DNA of 64,000 nt from Sphingobium sp. SCG-1 (GTDB lineage Bacteria; Pseudomonadota; Alphaproteobacteria; Sphingomonadales; Sphingomonadaceae), in the NCBI RefSeq assembly GCF_002953135.1, contig NZ_CP026372.1:3149501-3213500 (forward strand), written 5' to 3'. Numbering within the stretch: the first letter of the stretch is position 1; the number at the start of each line of letters is the position of its first letter. This document shows positions 42,872 to 53,687 of this stretch, piece after piece. Both the position numbers and the translations under genes were made by a program. The notes below the pieces were generated by a model that saw nothing but the letters and a program-made list of their open reading frames with translations, was not told the DNA's origin and did not search any database.

Positions 42872-44752
42872 TTGAGCCTCACCCCGCAATGGCTGGACGA
42901 ACTGCGCGCGCGGACGACGCTCTCCACGCTGATCGGCAAGAGCATCAAGGTGCAGAAGGCCGGGCGCGAGTATAAAGCGTGCTGCCCCTTCCATAACGAG
43001 AAGACGCCCAGCTTCACGATCAACGACGAGAAGGGCTTCTATCACTGCTTCGGCTGCGGGGCGCATGGTGACGCGATCCGGTGGATGACCGAGCAGCGCG
43101 GCCTGCCCTTCATGGATGCCGTGAAGGAACTCGCCGCTGCCGCCAGCATGGATGTGCCTGCCGCTGATCCCCGCGCGGCGCAGCGTGCCGAGCAGGCGAA
43201 GGGGCTGCACGATGTGATGCAGGCGGCGCAGGATTGGTTCGTGGGCGAGATGAACGGCGCAGATGGCGGCGGCGCGCGCGACTATCTCAAGAAGCGCGGC
43301 ATGCGTGCCGATACCATCAAAGCGTTCGGCTTCGGCTACTCCCCCGACTCGCGCGGCAAGCTGAAGAGGGCCCTCCGCGATTTCGGCGACCCGATGCTGG
43401 TCGAGGCCGGATTGCTGATCGACCCCGAAGCTACCGGCGACGTCAAGCGCGACAGCTATGATCGTTTTCGCGGGCGGCTGATGATCCCTATCCGCGATCC
43501 GCGCGGCCGCGTCATCGCGTTCGGCGGGCGCATATTAGGCGCGGGCGAACCAAAATATCTGAACTCGCCCGACACGCCGTTGTTCGACAAAGGGCGTACA
43601 CTTTACAATCTGGATCGCGCCTCTCCCGCCTCCCGCCAGACTGGCCGAGTGATTGCGGTCGAAGGGTATATGGATGTTATCGCGCTCGCGCAGGCGGGTT
43701 TTGGCGAGTGCGTCGCGCCGCTTGGCACGGCGCTGACCGAGCACCAGATCGAGCGGCTGTGGAAGATGGTCGAGGTTCCGATCCTCTGCTTCGATGGCGA
43801 CGCGGCAGGCCAAAAGGCAGCGATCCGCGCGGCGTTGCGCGCCCTCCCCCTGCTCCGCCCAGGTCACAGCCTGTGTTTCGCAACGCTGCCCCAAGGACAG
43901 GACCCGGACGATTTGGTCCGGGCGTCGGGTGCTGCGGCCTTCGAGTCGTTACTTGCGCAGTCGGAATCACTCGTGGATCGCCTGTGGAACCATGCCCTCG
44001 CTTCCAGTCCGCTCGATACACCCGAGCAGCGCGCCGCTCTTAAGCAGCGACTATCGGAATATACCGATGTCATGACACATGGAGACGTTCGCGCCCACTA
44101 TGCGCAGATATTCCGCGAGCGTCACGATGCGTTGTTCTTCGCCCGCCGCGCCTTCACGCCAATACCGCAAAGAACACAACGGGCGCAGCGGGGCAAGGTG
44201 GACCGTCGTGGTCAGTGGCAAGCGCCTATCGCGCCACCGATTACAGAGACTCGCGCGATTCGCGCCACCGGCACCGAAGCCATGCTTCTTTGCGGCGTCA
44301 TCGCCGGACTGTTTCGCTATCCGGATCGAATAAAGGCGCATCTGGAGGAACTCTCCGCGTTGCGAATCGCTGATCCTGCTATGGCTGCGTTGATGGAAAA
44401 GCTGTTGGCGGGTGCTATGCGCGAAGAAAGTGTTGAAACAAATGGCCTGCTTACCATATTGGGGACAGGTGAATTGTATAATAGGGCGAAGGGGCTACTC
44501 CGGGCCGACGCGCTGACATTCACTTTTACCCGAAAAAAGGCTGATGAGAATCGCGCCCGGCGCGATCTGGATGAGGCCATCCGGGTAATTGCGGCTGGAC
44601 CGGAGATTGATGCGGCATTGGCGGAAGCTACGCGTGCCATGGGCGAAGATTTGGACGAAGCAAGCTATCTGCGCCAGCAGAAGCTGCGGGAGTTGAAGGC
44701 GGCCCATGCGCAACGACTGGCGGACCTGATGCAGCCGGAAGATACAGTTTGA
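42872..44752 (+). CDS. dnaG: DNA primase
   Basis: A 626-residue DnaG that makes primers at the replication fork. In order: CHC2 zinc domain (CCPFHNEKTPSFTINDEKGF and CFGCGAHGD, residues about 38-68), the RNA polymerase core with Toprim motifs (VIAVEGYMDVIAL, CFDGDAAGQKAA), and a C-terminal DnaB-binding domain. The start is TTG at 42872, supported by GAGG seven bases upstream. It sits in a yqeY-dnaG-rpoD cluster with no rpsU. A GC hairpin follows between it and rpoD. Confidence 0.97.
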   Translation: MSLTPQWLDELRARTTLSTLIGKSIKVQKAGREYKACCPFHNEKTPSFTINDEKGFYHCFGCGAHGDAIRWMTEQRGLPFMDAVKELAAAASMDVPAADPRAAQRAEQAKGLHDVMQAAQDWFVGEMNGADGGGARDYLKKRGMRADTIKAFGFGYSPDSRGKLKRALRDFGDPMLVEAGLLIDPEATGDVKRDSYDRFRGRLMIPIRDPRGRVIAFGGRILGAGEPKYLNSPDTPLFDKGRTLYNLDRASPASRQTGRVIAVEGYMDVIALAQAGFGECVAPLGTALTEHQIERLWKMVEVPILCFDGDAAGQKAAIRAALRALPLLRPGHSLCFATLPQGQDPDDLVRASGAAAFESLLAQSESLVDRLWNHALASSPLDTPEQRAALKQRLSEYTDVMTHGDVRAHYAQIFRERHDALFFARRAFTPIPQRTQRAQRGKVDRRGQWQAPIAPPITETRAIRATGTEAMLLCGVIAGLFRYPDRIKAHLEELSALRIADPAMAALMEKLLAGAMREESVETNGLLTILGTGELYNRAKGLLRADALTFTFTRKKADENRARRDLDEAIRVIAAGPEIDAALAEATRAMGEDLDEASYLRQQKLRELKAAHAQRLADLMQPEDTV

Positions 44753-44753
44753 C

Positions 44754-44769
44754 GGTCCGGTGACGGACC
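44754..44769 (+). promoter_or_regulatory. Short hairpin between dnaG and rpoD
   Basis: GGTCCG (44754-44759) and CGGACC (44764-44769) form a 6-bp stem with a 4-base loop, two bases after the dnaG stop, without a T-run. It may be an RNA processing or attenuation point adjusting dnaG versus rpoD levels, as in the E. coli rpsU-dnaG-rpoD operon, which is processed at this boundary. Confidence 0.45.
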
Positions 44770-44788
44770 ACGGGGTTAAGGCGATTAC

Positions 44789-46843
<2,055 letters not shown>

Positions 46844-46862
46844 AGTTTGACGATAAAGCAGG

Positions 46863-46894
46863 GGGAAGTCCGCAAACTAGCGGATTTCCCTTTT
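46863..46894 (+). terminator. Intrinsic terminator after rpoD
   Basis: GGGAAGTCCGC (46863-46873) pairs with GCGGATTTCCC (46880-46890) with one mismatch and a 6-base loop, followed by TTTT. It lies 20 bases past the rpoD stop. Confidence 0.88.
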
Positions 46895-46991
46895 GCATTT
46901 AACCCCCTCTTTACCCTGCTCAGGTAACAGTCTTCCCTATGTGCTGTGCCAGCCTCTAACGGCCGGTACTCCACGACAAACGGGGTTGGTG

Positions 46992-47660
46992 ATGAACATA
47001 GCGGTTCCGCGCAGTTCTGAAGATGATGTCGGCGAAGTCATCGCCGCGCTGGTTGCCGCCGACGGCACTGGCGCCCATCTTTACGCGGCCGCCCCACAAC
47101 CAAGCCCCCTCACCATTTCGCTGCCCAACCTTGCCGATGCGGCGCATTATCTTTGCATTTTGCACGGCCGTCATCCCGGCGTGATCGACCACGCCGCAAC
47201 ACGCACGGCCGACAACGCCGCCCGGCCTTGGCTCTTGCAGGCCGCGAACGCTTTTTCCGCCGAGCGATCCTTCCTCACACAGGTCACGGTGGCTGCTGGC
47301 CCGGTCCCAAGTACAACTGGGCAGGACCAATGCGACGCCAGCGTTCTTCAACAACGTCATGCACTGGACATGCTTGCACAATCCGATCGTCGGGGTTGCG
47401 CGATGGGTGCTGCGATAGCGCTCGTGCTCGATTGGCGCGCTGTTCGCAAGGTCCTGGAGTCGGCGGCGTTGCGAATCGGGATCGAGCCGCCACCCTCGCT
47501 TTTACCTACGGCGTCGACAACGCTGGCCCTGGCAAAGGCGTTAGGCGTCGACGCAAACATTACCCGTGCGCTCGTGTTTGGCAGCCGGCAATTGCTGGGC
47601 CAGCATCGCGGACTTTGGGATTTGCTTCAGGCCCGCGCAAGCGTTCGCCAGCCCAGTTAA
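46992..47660 (+). CDS. Conserved hypothetical protein (222 aa)
   Basis: Not recognised as a named family. It is soluble, with no signal peptide. The early part has NLADAAHYLCILHGRHPGVIDHA, with several histidines, and a later hydrophobic GCAMGAAIALVLDWRAVRKVLE helix. It reads like an all-helical small-molecule or metal binding fold, which is a guess. The ATG at 46992 follows GGGGTTGGTG, a weak ribosome site. It is between rpoD and the MoxR gene, on the same strand. Confidence 0.72.
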   Translation: MNIAVPRSSEDDVGEVIAALVAADGTGAHLYAAAPQPSPLTISLPNLADAAHYLCILHGRHPGVIDHAATRTADNAARPWLLQAANAFSAERSFLTQVTVAAGPVPSTTGQDQCDASVLQQRHALDMLAQSDRRGCAMGAAIALVLDWRAVRKVLESAALRIGIEPPPSLLPTASTTLALAKALGVDANITRALVFGSRQLLGQHRGLWDLLQARASVRQPS

Positions 47661-47732
47661 GCTCTCAAGGGCTTGCGCCCCGCCATCCGTCTCCCTACTC
47701 CGTGACGCACTGCAACGGAGAACGGACGGCTT

Positions 47733-48575
47733 ATGCGTTTTGAAGGCACCAGCGATTATGTGGCGACCGCCGATCTGAAGGTCGCGGTCAATGCGGCCAT
47801 TTTGTTGCGCCGCCCCCTGCTGGTCAAAGGCGAACCTGGCACGGGCAAGACGGTTCTGGCGCAGGAAATCGCCAGGGCGCTGGGGGCTCCGCTGATTGAG
47901 TGGAACGTCAAATCCACGACCAAGGCGCATCAGGGCCTCTACGAATATGATGCGGTCGCGCGCCTTCGTGACGGCCAGCTTGGCGACGAGCGCGTCCACG
48001 ACATCTCCAACTATATTCGCAAGGGAAAGCTGTGGGAGGCATTCACCTCCCCTGTCCTGCCCGTGCTGCTGATCGACGAAATCGACAAGGCGGATATAGA
48101 GTTTCCCAACGACCTGTTGCAGGAACTCGATCGCATGGCGTTTCATGTTTATGAAACGGGCGAGACGGTCGCGGCGAAGGAACGCCCGGTCGTCATCATC
48201 ACTTCGAATAACGAGAAGGAATTGCCCGACGCATTCCTGCGCCGCTGCTTTTTCCATTATATCAAATTCCCCGATCGCGACACGATGCAGTCGATCGTCG
48301 ATGTGCATTTCCCCGGTATCCAGAAGATCCTGGTGAATAAGGCGATGGACATCTTCTACGACATACGGGAGGTCCCCGGCCTGAAGAAGAAGCCATCGAC
48401 ATCCGAATTGCTCGATTGGTTGAAGCTGCTGCTGGCGGAGGACTTGCCGCTGGACGTCCTCCAGTCTCAGGACAGCACAAAGGCCATTCCGCCGCTGCAT
48501 GGCGCGCTGCTGAAGAACGAACAGGATGTGATGATGTTCGAACGTCTCGCCTTCATGGCGCGCCGCAAGGGCTAA
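47733..48575 (+). CDS. MoxR-type AAA+ ATPase
   Basis: A 280-residue MoxR/CoxD-like ATPase. Walker A is GEPGTGKT (residues 35-42), Walker B is VLLIDEIDKAD (about 110-120) and the sensor 1 region is VVIITSNNEKELPDAFLRRC with the arginine finger motif. MoxR proteins act with VWA proteins to mature enzymes or complexes. The VWA partner is not adjacent, but a CoxE-like VWA gene lies at 4859-6037. The gene end overlaps the convergent ferredoxin gene by four bases. Confidence 0.93.
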   Translation: MRFEGTSDYVATADLKVAVNAAILLRRPLLVKGEPGTGKTVLAQEIARALGAPLIEWNVKSTTKAHQGLYEYDAVARLRDGQLGDERVHDISNYIRKGKLWEAFTSPVLPVLLIDEIDKADIEFPNDLLQELDRMAFHVYETGETVAAKERPVVIITSNNEKELPDAFLRRCFFHYIKFPDRDTMQSIVDVHFPGIQKILVNKAMDIFYDIREVPGLKKKPSTSELLDWLKLLLAEDLPLDVLQSQDSTKAIPPLHGALLKNEQDVMMFERLAFMARRKG

Positions 48576-48889
48576 GCAGCAGGCGCGCTGGCGATCAACC
48601 CCAACTCACCCGCCAGTTGATCGAGATCGGCACCCGGCCGGACAAGCAACCAGTGCCGGCTGGCTGCTCCGTTCACGACTGTCACCGCGCCTTTGGGGCA
48701 GATCCCGAGGCAACTTACTTCTAGAACACCGGCGTCGCCCTTGCGCCCTTTCTTGAGTGCTAGATGCTTTTTCAAAGCCTTGGCCAAGGGCTGATTGCCT
48801 TTAGAACCAAAGCCGCCATCAATCTTCTTCGAGCATTTCCGGCAGACAAGAACAGCGGTCTTCCAGTTCGACCGAACGACTGTCTTCAT
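48572..48889 (-). CDS. Thioredoxin-like [2Fe-2S] ferredoxin
   Basis: A 105-residue protein of the thioredoxin-like [2Fe-2S] ferredoxin family. The likely cluster ligands are C16-x2-C19 and C60-x3-C64 (VLEVSCLGICPKGAV). It is expected to be a cytosolic electron carrier. The start ATG at 48889 overlaps the stop of the upstream J-domain gene (ATGA), which supports it over the GTG at 48913. The C-terminus overlaps MoxR by four bases. Confidence 0.85.
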   Translation of the reverse strand: MKTVVRSNWKTAVLVCRKCSKKIDGGFGSKGNQPLAKALKKHLALKKGRKGDAGVLEVSCLGICPKGAVTVVNGAASRHWLLVRPGADLDQLAGELGLIASAPAA

Positions 48890-49434
48890 GCACTGGTGCC
48901 CGTCGGCTTCCACGTTCGGCGATCTTCGGCAACGCGCAATACGTCATAGGCCGCCTGAATAGCTTGAAATCGCTCCGCTGCCTTTACGTCACCGGGCCGC
49001 ACGTCGGGATGATTTTCCTTAGCGAGCCGGCGCCAGCTTTTACGCACCGCTTCGAAGTCGGCGTCGGTCTCGAGTTCGAGAACTTCGAGCGCCTTCATCT
49101 CGTCGCGTGAACGGCTACCGTCGCCGGGGCCTCCCCAGCCGTAGAAGTTGCTGCCCTGAAAGCCGCCCGCCTCGCGCTGCTCCGCCTGCTCGCGAGAGGC
49201 GCGCTCCTCGGCATCCAGACCCTGAAAATAGTCCCAGTTTCGGTTATATTCGCCGGCATGTTCGGCGCAGAAGTACCAGCGTTCCTTGCTGTTGGGCGAC
49301 TTCGGTGCCGGGCAGTTTCCCGGCTTGTCGCAGCCATGACGGTCGCACAGCTTCACCTGCTGCGCCTCACGCGAGGCGCCGTAGCTGCGCCATCGGGGAA
49401 ACCCCCAGTCGTTCGATCTTGTAGCTTTGGCCAT
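48886..49434 (-). CDS. J-domain protein with N-terminal zinc-like cysteine cluster
   Basis: A 182-residue protein with a C-terminal J domain (about 115-175) carrying the HPD motif at residues 142-144, which stimulates Hsp70 ATPase. The N-terminal half has a compact cysteine/histidine set: C30, C35, C41, C56 and H59, which could bind zinc. No Gly/Phe or CTDI/II regions exist, so it is a type III J protein. It is coupled by ATGA overlap to the ferredoxin gene, suggesting a role in Fe-S or redox protein handling. The ATG at 49434 was preferred to in-frame starts upstream, which would run into rnpB. Confidence 0.85.
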   Translation of the reverse strand: MAKATRSNDWGFPRWRSYGASREAQQVKLCDRHGCDKPGNCPAPKSPNSKERWYFCAEHAGEYNRNWDYFQGLDAEERASREQAEQREAGGFQGSNFYGWGGPGDGSRSRDEMKALEVLELETDADFEAVRKSWRRLAKENHPDVRPGDVKAAERFQAIQAAYDVLRVAEDRRTWKPTGTSA

Positions 49435-49487
49435 CACGCCAATGTAGCCTTTGCACGCCTGCAAAGGAAGGACACCGCAAATAAAAG

Positions 49488-49864
49488 CGCCAGGGGGCCT
49501 ATAAGCCGGGTTCTGTCCTTCGTCTTGCGACGAATGGGCGACCATTCCTCTAGGGCCATGATCGCTCATGGCCTCAAGCAACCAACCCGGGCGATCGGGG
49601 CCGAAAAAGCCCTGGGATTGCTCCCGCGTCGCCCCTATTCGGTCTTGCTCCCGGTGGGGTTTACCATGCCGTCGCCCGTTGCCGGGGACGCGGTGCGCTC
49701 TTACCGCACCCTTTCACTGTCACTGGGCCGAAGCCTTAGCGACCTGCTCTCTGTTGCACTGTCCCTGGAGTTGCCTCCGCCAGCCGTTAACTGGCACCGT
49801 CTTTTCGTGGAGCCCGGACTTTCCTCGCCGTATTGCTACGCCGCGGTCGCCCGGCCCCCTGGCG
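49488..49864 (-). ncRNA. rnpB: RNase P RNA (type A)
   Basis: The minus strand shows the conserved GAGGAAAGTCCGGGC core (49837-49823, near the 5' end), the ACAGAA segment (CR IV/V area) and the 3' end GAACCCGGCTTAT. The 5' end CGCCAGGGGGCC (49864-49853 on the minus strand) pairs exactly with GGCCCCCTGGCG at 49499-49488, forming helix P1, which sets the ends at about 377 nt. The catalytic RNA matures tRNA 5' ends. Boundaries may shift by a few bases. It lies between the amidase and the J-domain genes, all minus. Confidence 0.95.
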
Positions 49865-49891
49865 CGACCGTACCTAGCGCGGTTCGCACGG

Positions 49892-50575
49892 TTAGTCATC
49901 CCCTCTTGGCTTTGGCAGCAAGAGCGCGAGAAGGATCGCCCGGCACTCTCCGCAGATGATGCCGTCGATCAACTCCGGCCGAAACCGGCGCTGGAACGCG
50001 ACAACCGCCGCCTCCTGATCGGTGATGTCATAACCGAAGCGCTCTAGCGCCAGCATGAAGCCGCTGTCGGTCCAATGTGGGTCCATCAGGTTCTTGGTAG
50101 GCCGCGGCAAGGCAAGCCGCAGCCGCGCCAGCATGTGCCAGGGAAAGAGTTCACCCGGATCTTGCTTGCGCGCCGGAGCGATATCGCTGTGGCCGACCAC
50201 ATTGCCACGTGTGATCTTATAACGCTGAACGATTTCATTCACTAACGGAACCAGCGACTGCATCTGCGTATCCGGAAAAGGACGATACCCCCATTCATGG
50301 CCCGGATTGACGATCTCGATCCCGATGCTGGCCGAGTTGATGTCTGATAAGCCCCGCCAGTGCGACTTGCCTGCGTGCCAAGCCCGCTTGTCCTCCGCCA
50401 CCATGCGGATCACCTGACCGTCTTCGGTCACAACATAATGCGCAGAAACTTTGGACTCGGGATTTGCCAGCCAGTTTATCGCACTCGCCGCGTCGGGCAT
50501 CCCGGTATAATGAAGCACCAGCATCGACACTGGCGCGCCACGCTCGTCGAAATTGGGCGAGGGCGTGTCGATCAT
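49892..50575 (-). CDS. N-acetylmuramoyl-L-alanine amidase (amidase_2, AmpD/AmiD type)
   Basis: A 227-residue zinc amidase that cleaves the lactyl-Ala bond of muropeptides. Motifs: VLHYTGM with the first zinc histidine, SAHYVVTEDGQV, WHAGKSHWRG, IGIEIVNPGH, and GHSDIAPARKQDPG with the second zinc histidine and catalytic region. No signal peptide is visible, so an AmpD-like cytoplasmic recycling role, matching anmK elsewhere in the window, is likely, though a C-terminal PGB-like domain (about 180-215) resembles AmiD. It follows cheR by 220 bases on the same strand. Confidence 0.93.
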   Translation of the reverse strand: MIDTPSPNFDERGAPVSMLVLHYTGMPDAASAINWLANPESKVSAHYVVTEDGQVIRMVAEDKRAWHAGKSHWRGLSDINSASIGIEIVNPGHEWGYRPFPDTQMQSLVPLVNEIVQRYKITRGNVVGHSDIAPARKQDPGELFPWHMLARLRLALPRPTKNLMDPHWTDSGFMLALERFGYDITDQEAAVVAFQRRFRPELIDGIICGECRAILLALLLPKPRGDD

Positions 50576-50795
50576 GATGGTTTTCGCGACGCTGCTCTAC
50601 GATACGTCGGATGAACTGCGCGCTTTGAAGCCCAATGGATTGCCGGTTCGACAGCCACAAAAACTCCACTCAACATCATCATTCCCGGACCGTCGTGCGC
50701 TGTACGACGCCACAATGACGGAGAGTGGAACCGCAATCAAGCGATACGGCTGGTACAAGGCAAAGATGCTGCCCGATGAGCGCTTTAATGGGACG

Positions 50796-51671
50796 TCAGC
50801 GCGCCCGCCGGATGGCAGGTTCGGCCATCTCGCCAAGGCTGGAGCGTCGCTCGTAGCTGCCACGAAAATCCCTGCTGGACACAAACTCATCGGTTTGGCC
50901 AATCACCGTCTCGCCAGCACCCAAAAGGAGAAACGTGCCCGGACGGCTATATCGAGCAAGTTGGTCGAAAACTTTCCGGCGCATCTCCAGCGAGAAATAA
51001 AGAAGAACGTTGCGGCATAAGATCAGGTCGAAGTGACCGCCGGGAATACGCGGATCAAGAAGGTTATCAGTCCGGAAATCAACCATACGCCGCAAATCTT
51101 CATTGATCTTCCAATCGTCGCCCGCAGGCTCGAACCAGGTGAGAAGATCGTTGATAGGCAGGCCGCGCTGGACGTCGATCTGCGAAAATATGCCCGATTG
51201 CGCGCGCGTGATGGCTGACGTGGAAATGTCGGTAGCCAATATACTGATCCGCCACCCTTTCCATGTCTCCGCATCCTTACGGAACTGAAGTGCCAGCGAG
51301 TAGGCCTCCTGCCCCGTGGAACATCCGGCGCACCATATCCGCACTACTTTATCGGATCGGTTTGCTCTAATATGCGGCAATATCTCGCGATTAATCATTT
51401 GAAACATCTGAAGATCGCGAAAGAAACTGCTTTCGTTGTTAAGCAGCGCGTTGACGACATCATCGCTCAATTGCCGTTCGGCGCTTGACAGGAGCCGCCT
51501 CACCAGTGCTTCAAGGTCCTCAAGGCCGTTGGCACGTAGAACAGGCTTCAAGGCCGTCTCGATCCGCCACATGCGATTTTCGGACAGGATCTGGCCTGTA
51601 CGCGACTCAAGCAGGCTCGCCAGCACGCGCATTGCGCCGGTGAAGGCGGTATCCGGCGCGGAGACGCTCAT
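50796..51671 (-). CDS. cheR: Chemotaxis protein methyltransferase CheR
   Basis: A 291-residue CheR that methylates chemoreceptor glutamates with SAM. It has the helical N-domain, the SAM pocket VRIWCAGCSTGQEAYSLA, and FDLILCRNVLLYFSLEMRRKVF in the core. The ATG at 51671 overlaps the cheB stop (ATGA), which sets the start. The gene is the last of the che operon. No C-terminal TPR or receptor pentapeptide-binding extension is evident. Confidence 0.95.
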   Translation of the reverse strand: MSVSAPDTAFTGAMRVLASLLESRTGQILSENRMWRIETALKPVLRANGLEDLEALVRRLLSSAERQLSDDVVNALLNNESSFFRDLQMFQMINREILPHIRANRSDKVVRIWCAGCSTGQEAYSLALQFRKDAETWKGWRISILATDISTSAITRAQSGIFSQIDVQRGLPINDLLTWFEPAGDDWKINEDLRRMVDFRTDNLLDPRIPGGHFDLILCRNVLLYFSLEMRRKVFDQLARYSRPGTFLLLGAGETVIGQTDEFVSSRDFRGSYERRSSLGEMAEPAIRRAR

Positions 51672-52741
51672 GCCATGATCGCAGAATGTTGTCGTGCAAA
51701 GCCCATGATCTTCTCCGGTGGCAAAAGAGCCGTCGCCAATCCTGCGCGAGCCACAGAACCGGGCATACCCCAAACGACGCTGGTCGCTTCGTCCTGCGCA
51801 ATAACTATTCCGCCGCTATCGACGATGTGCCCCGCGCCTGCTGTCCCGTCGCGCCCCATGCCTGTCAGCACGACGCCCGCAGCGCCCGGCCCGTAACAAC
51901 GGGCGATCGCCATGAACATCGGATCGACTGCTGGCAACGCGCTGAGCGGCGTGCGTTCGCTCGACAACGCTACGGTAATCTGCCCATTCCAACTGCGGCG
52001 GCAACACAGATTGGCTTCGCCGGGTGCGACGTAAACCTGATCGGGCTTAAGCAACTCCCCCTCTTCCGCGACCTTGACTGGCAAAGTGGTCATCCGACCG
52101 AGTTGAGTCGCAAAGTAGGGGATGAAGCTGGGTGGCAGGTGCTGCGTCACCAAGATAGGCACGCCCAACGGTTCCAGTATCCCAGCAAAGAACTGGCCCA
52201 GTGCATGAATCCCGCCTGTCGAGGCACCGACGCCCACACATCCAATCGCTCGATACGCGTCCGTCTGGCGCAGATGAATGGTTGAAGCGACGCCTTCGCG
52301 TTCCTCGCCGAATATACGGCTCATCCTGCTGAGAAGCGCGCGGGCGAACTGATCGCCGAAGGAACCACGGTCCGGCTTGGACATGATGTCGCTCGCGCCG
52401 AGGGCCAACGCTTCTACCGCCGCCGCGCTGCCTTCTTCGCAGCGGCCCGATAGGATGATGACTTTAGCACCACGGCCGGCTTCCAATATCTTCGGAAGAG
52501 CCATGATGCCGCTTTGACCGGGCATTTCCACGTCGAGAAGAATGAGATCCACCGCGTCTCGCGCCAGAAAGTCCAAGGCCTGTTGTGCGTTATTCGTCTT
52601 GCAGGCCACGACGAAATCCGGATGGGCGACCAGTATCCGCTCCAGCACGGTACGCGCGACGACAGAGTCGTCCACGATGAGGACGCGGCTTGGCGGATCG
52701 TTCCTGTTCGACCAGACGATGTCCGGATTGTCTGCGGGCAT
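51668..52741 (-). CDS. cheB: Chemotaxis protein-glutamate methylesterase CheB
   Basis: A 357-residue CheB with an N-terminal receiver domain (phospho-acceptor D70 in ILLDVEMPGQSG) and a C-terminal methylesterase with catalytic S174 (VGASTGG), H201 (TQHLPPSF) and D298 (GMGRDGTAG). It removes methyl groups from receptors. Length fits. It is upstream of cheR with a 4-base overlap and 49 bases downstream of cheY. Confidence 0.97.
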   Translation of the reverse strand: MPADNPDIVWSNRNDPPSRVLIVDDSVVARTVLERILVAHPDFVVACKTNNAQQALDFLARDAVDLILLDVEMPGQSGIMALPKILEAGRGAKVIILSGRCEEGSAAAVEALALGASDIMSKPDRGSFGDQFARALLSRMSRIFGEEREGVASTIHLRQTDAYRAIGCVGVGASTGGIHALGQFFAGILEPLGVPILVTQHLPPSFIPYFATQLGRMTTLPVKVAEEGELLKPDQVYVAPGEANLCCRRSWNGQITVALSSERTPLSALPAVDPMFMAIARCYGPGAAGVVLTGMGRDGTAGAGHIVDSGGIVIAQDEATSVVWGMPGSVARAGLATALLPPEKIMGFARQHSAIMA

Positions 52742-52790
52742 GTAGTGAAACCTTAGGTCAGCGTCGTTGAAGCCATCCGGAGGAGATTGC

Positions 52791-53156
52791 TCAGATTATG
52801 CCGACGATTTGCAGCTTGCTTTCCAAGGTGTCGCGATCAAATGGCTTCATGACATATTCGTCCGCCCCTGCCTCGACAGCGGCCTTGATATGACCAAGTC
52901 CATTTTCGGTCGTGCAGAAAATGACTTTTGGACGCGTCTGCAGCGGAGACTTCGAGAGAGCCTGAAGGAATTCCATGCCACTCATCACCGGCATGTTCCA
53001 GTCAAGCAGGACTACGTCCGGAACAGAAGCCTCGCATTGTGTAAGGGCGTCGCGGCCGTCACAAGCTTCCGTGACGTTGATGTCCAGCGACTCCAGAATA
53101 TGACGAGCCACTTTCCGGATAACCTTGGAGTCATCGACTACGAGGCAGTTTGTCAT
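52791..53156 (-). CDS. cheY: CheY-type response regulator
   Basis: A 121-residue single receiver domain. The acidic pair D8-D9, phospho-acceptor D52 (VVLLDWNMP), the T in CTTEN and the lysine in MKPFD are all present. Expected to be phosphorylated by CheA and to act on the flagellar switch or another output. It is 90 bases downstream of cheW. Confidence 0.95.
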   Translation of the reverse strand: MTNCLVVDDSKVIRKVARHILESLDINVTEACDGRDALTQCEASVPDVVLLDWNMPVMSGMEFLQALSKSPLQTRPKVIFCTTENGLGHIKAAVEAGADEYVMKPFDRDTLESKLQIVGII

Positions 53157-53246
53157 GCGTGTTGACCCCTTATGGTATGTCTGTGCGTCAGACGTTGTAC
53201 CGCCGAAAGCTAAGCGATTGGTAAATGCCCAAAGATTTCAGAACTA

Positions 53247-53687
53247 TTAGGCCGCCTGCGCGGTCAGAACAGGATCAATGAAGCTTGATAGGGAGACCAG
53301 AAGATGCGGCTCTCCACTGTTCTCGACGATGGCCGACCCGAAGGGCATCCAGGAGGGATTTAACTTTCCGCGTAACGGAAGCTCTCCGTCCGGAACTGTG
53401 CAGATGTCGCTCACCGAATCCACGATGAGGCCGTAGCTGTGTCCACTGATGTCGGCGATGATGGCCAGCACCCGGCGATCACGCGGGGTAGGACAGCCAT
53501 TAATCAGAGCAGCGACATCGATCATCGTAAGGACACGGCTACGCAGCGCCGAGAGTCCTGCAACATGAGGCGGCATTCCTGGCACCGGTGAAATCTCCGA
53601 AAGCCTCACTACGGCTTCGATCTCTTCGGTCCTGACCGCAATAGCCGTCCCTGCCACGCAGGCGAAAAGATAAAGCTGCTCGATCAT
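53247..53687 (-). CDS. cheW: Chemotaxis coupling protein CheW
   Basis: A 146-residue CheW domain protein coupling receptors to CheA. The beta-barrel blocks IAVRTEEIEAVVRLSEISPVPGMPPHVAGL and TMIDVAALING are visible. Its ATG overlaps the cheA stop by 4 bases (ATGA). It is probably soluble. No chemoreceptor gene is in the window. Confidence 0.92.
   Translation of the reverse strand: MIEQLYLFACVAGTAIAVRTEEIEAVVRLSEISPVPGMPPHVAGLSALRSRVLTMIDVAALINGCPTPRDRRVLAIIADISGHSYGLIVDSVSDICTVPDGELPLRGKLNPSWMPFGSAIVENSGEPHLLVSLSSFIDPVLTAQAA

Noticed and set aside
49258..50047. Open frames on the plus strand over the RNase P RNA
   Set aside because: They cross the structured rnpB gene and reflect GC-rich non-coding RNA sequence.
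50553..51020. 155-residue open frame on the plus strand across the amidase-cheR gap
   Set aside because: It overlaps the 3' end of cheR and the start of the amidase, and has no ribosome site or family features. The 220-base gap probably holds only the amidase promoter.
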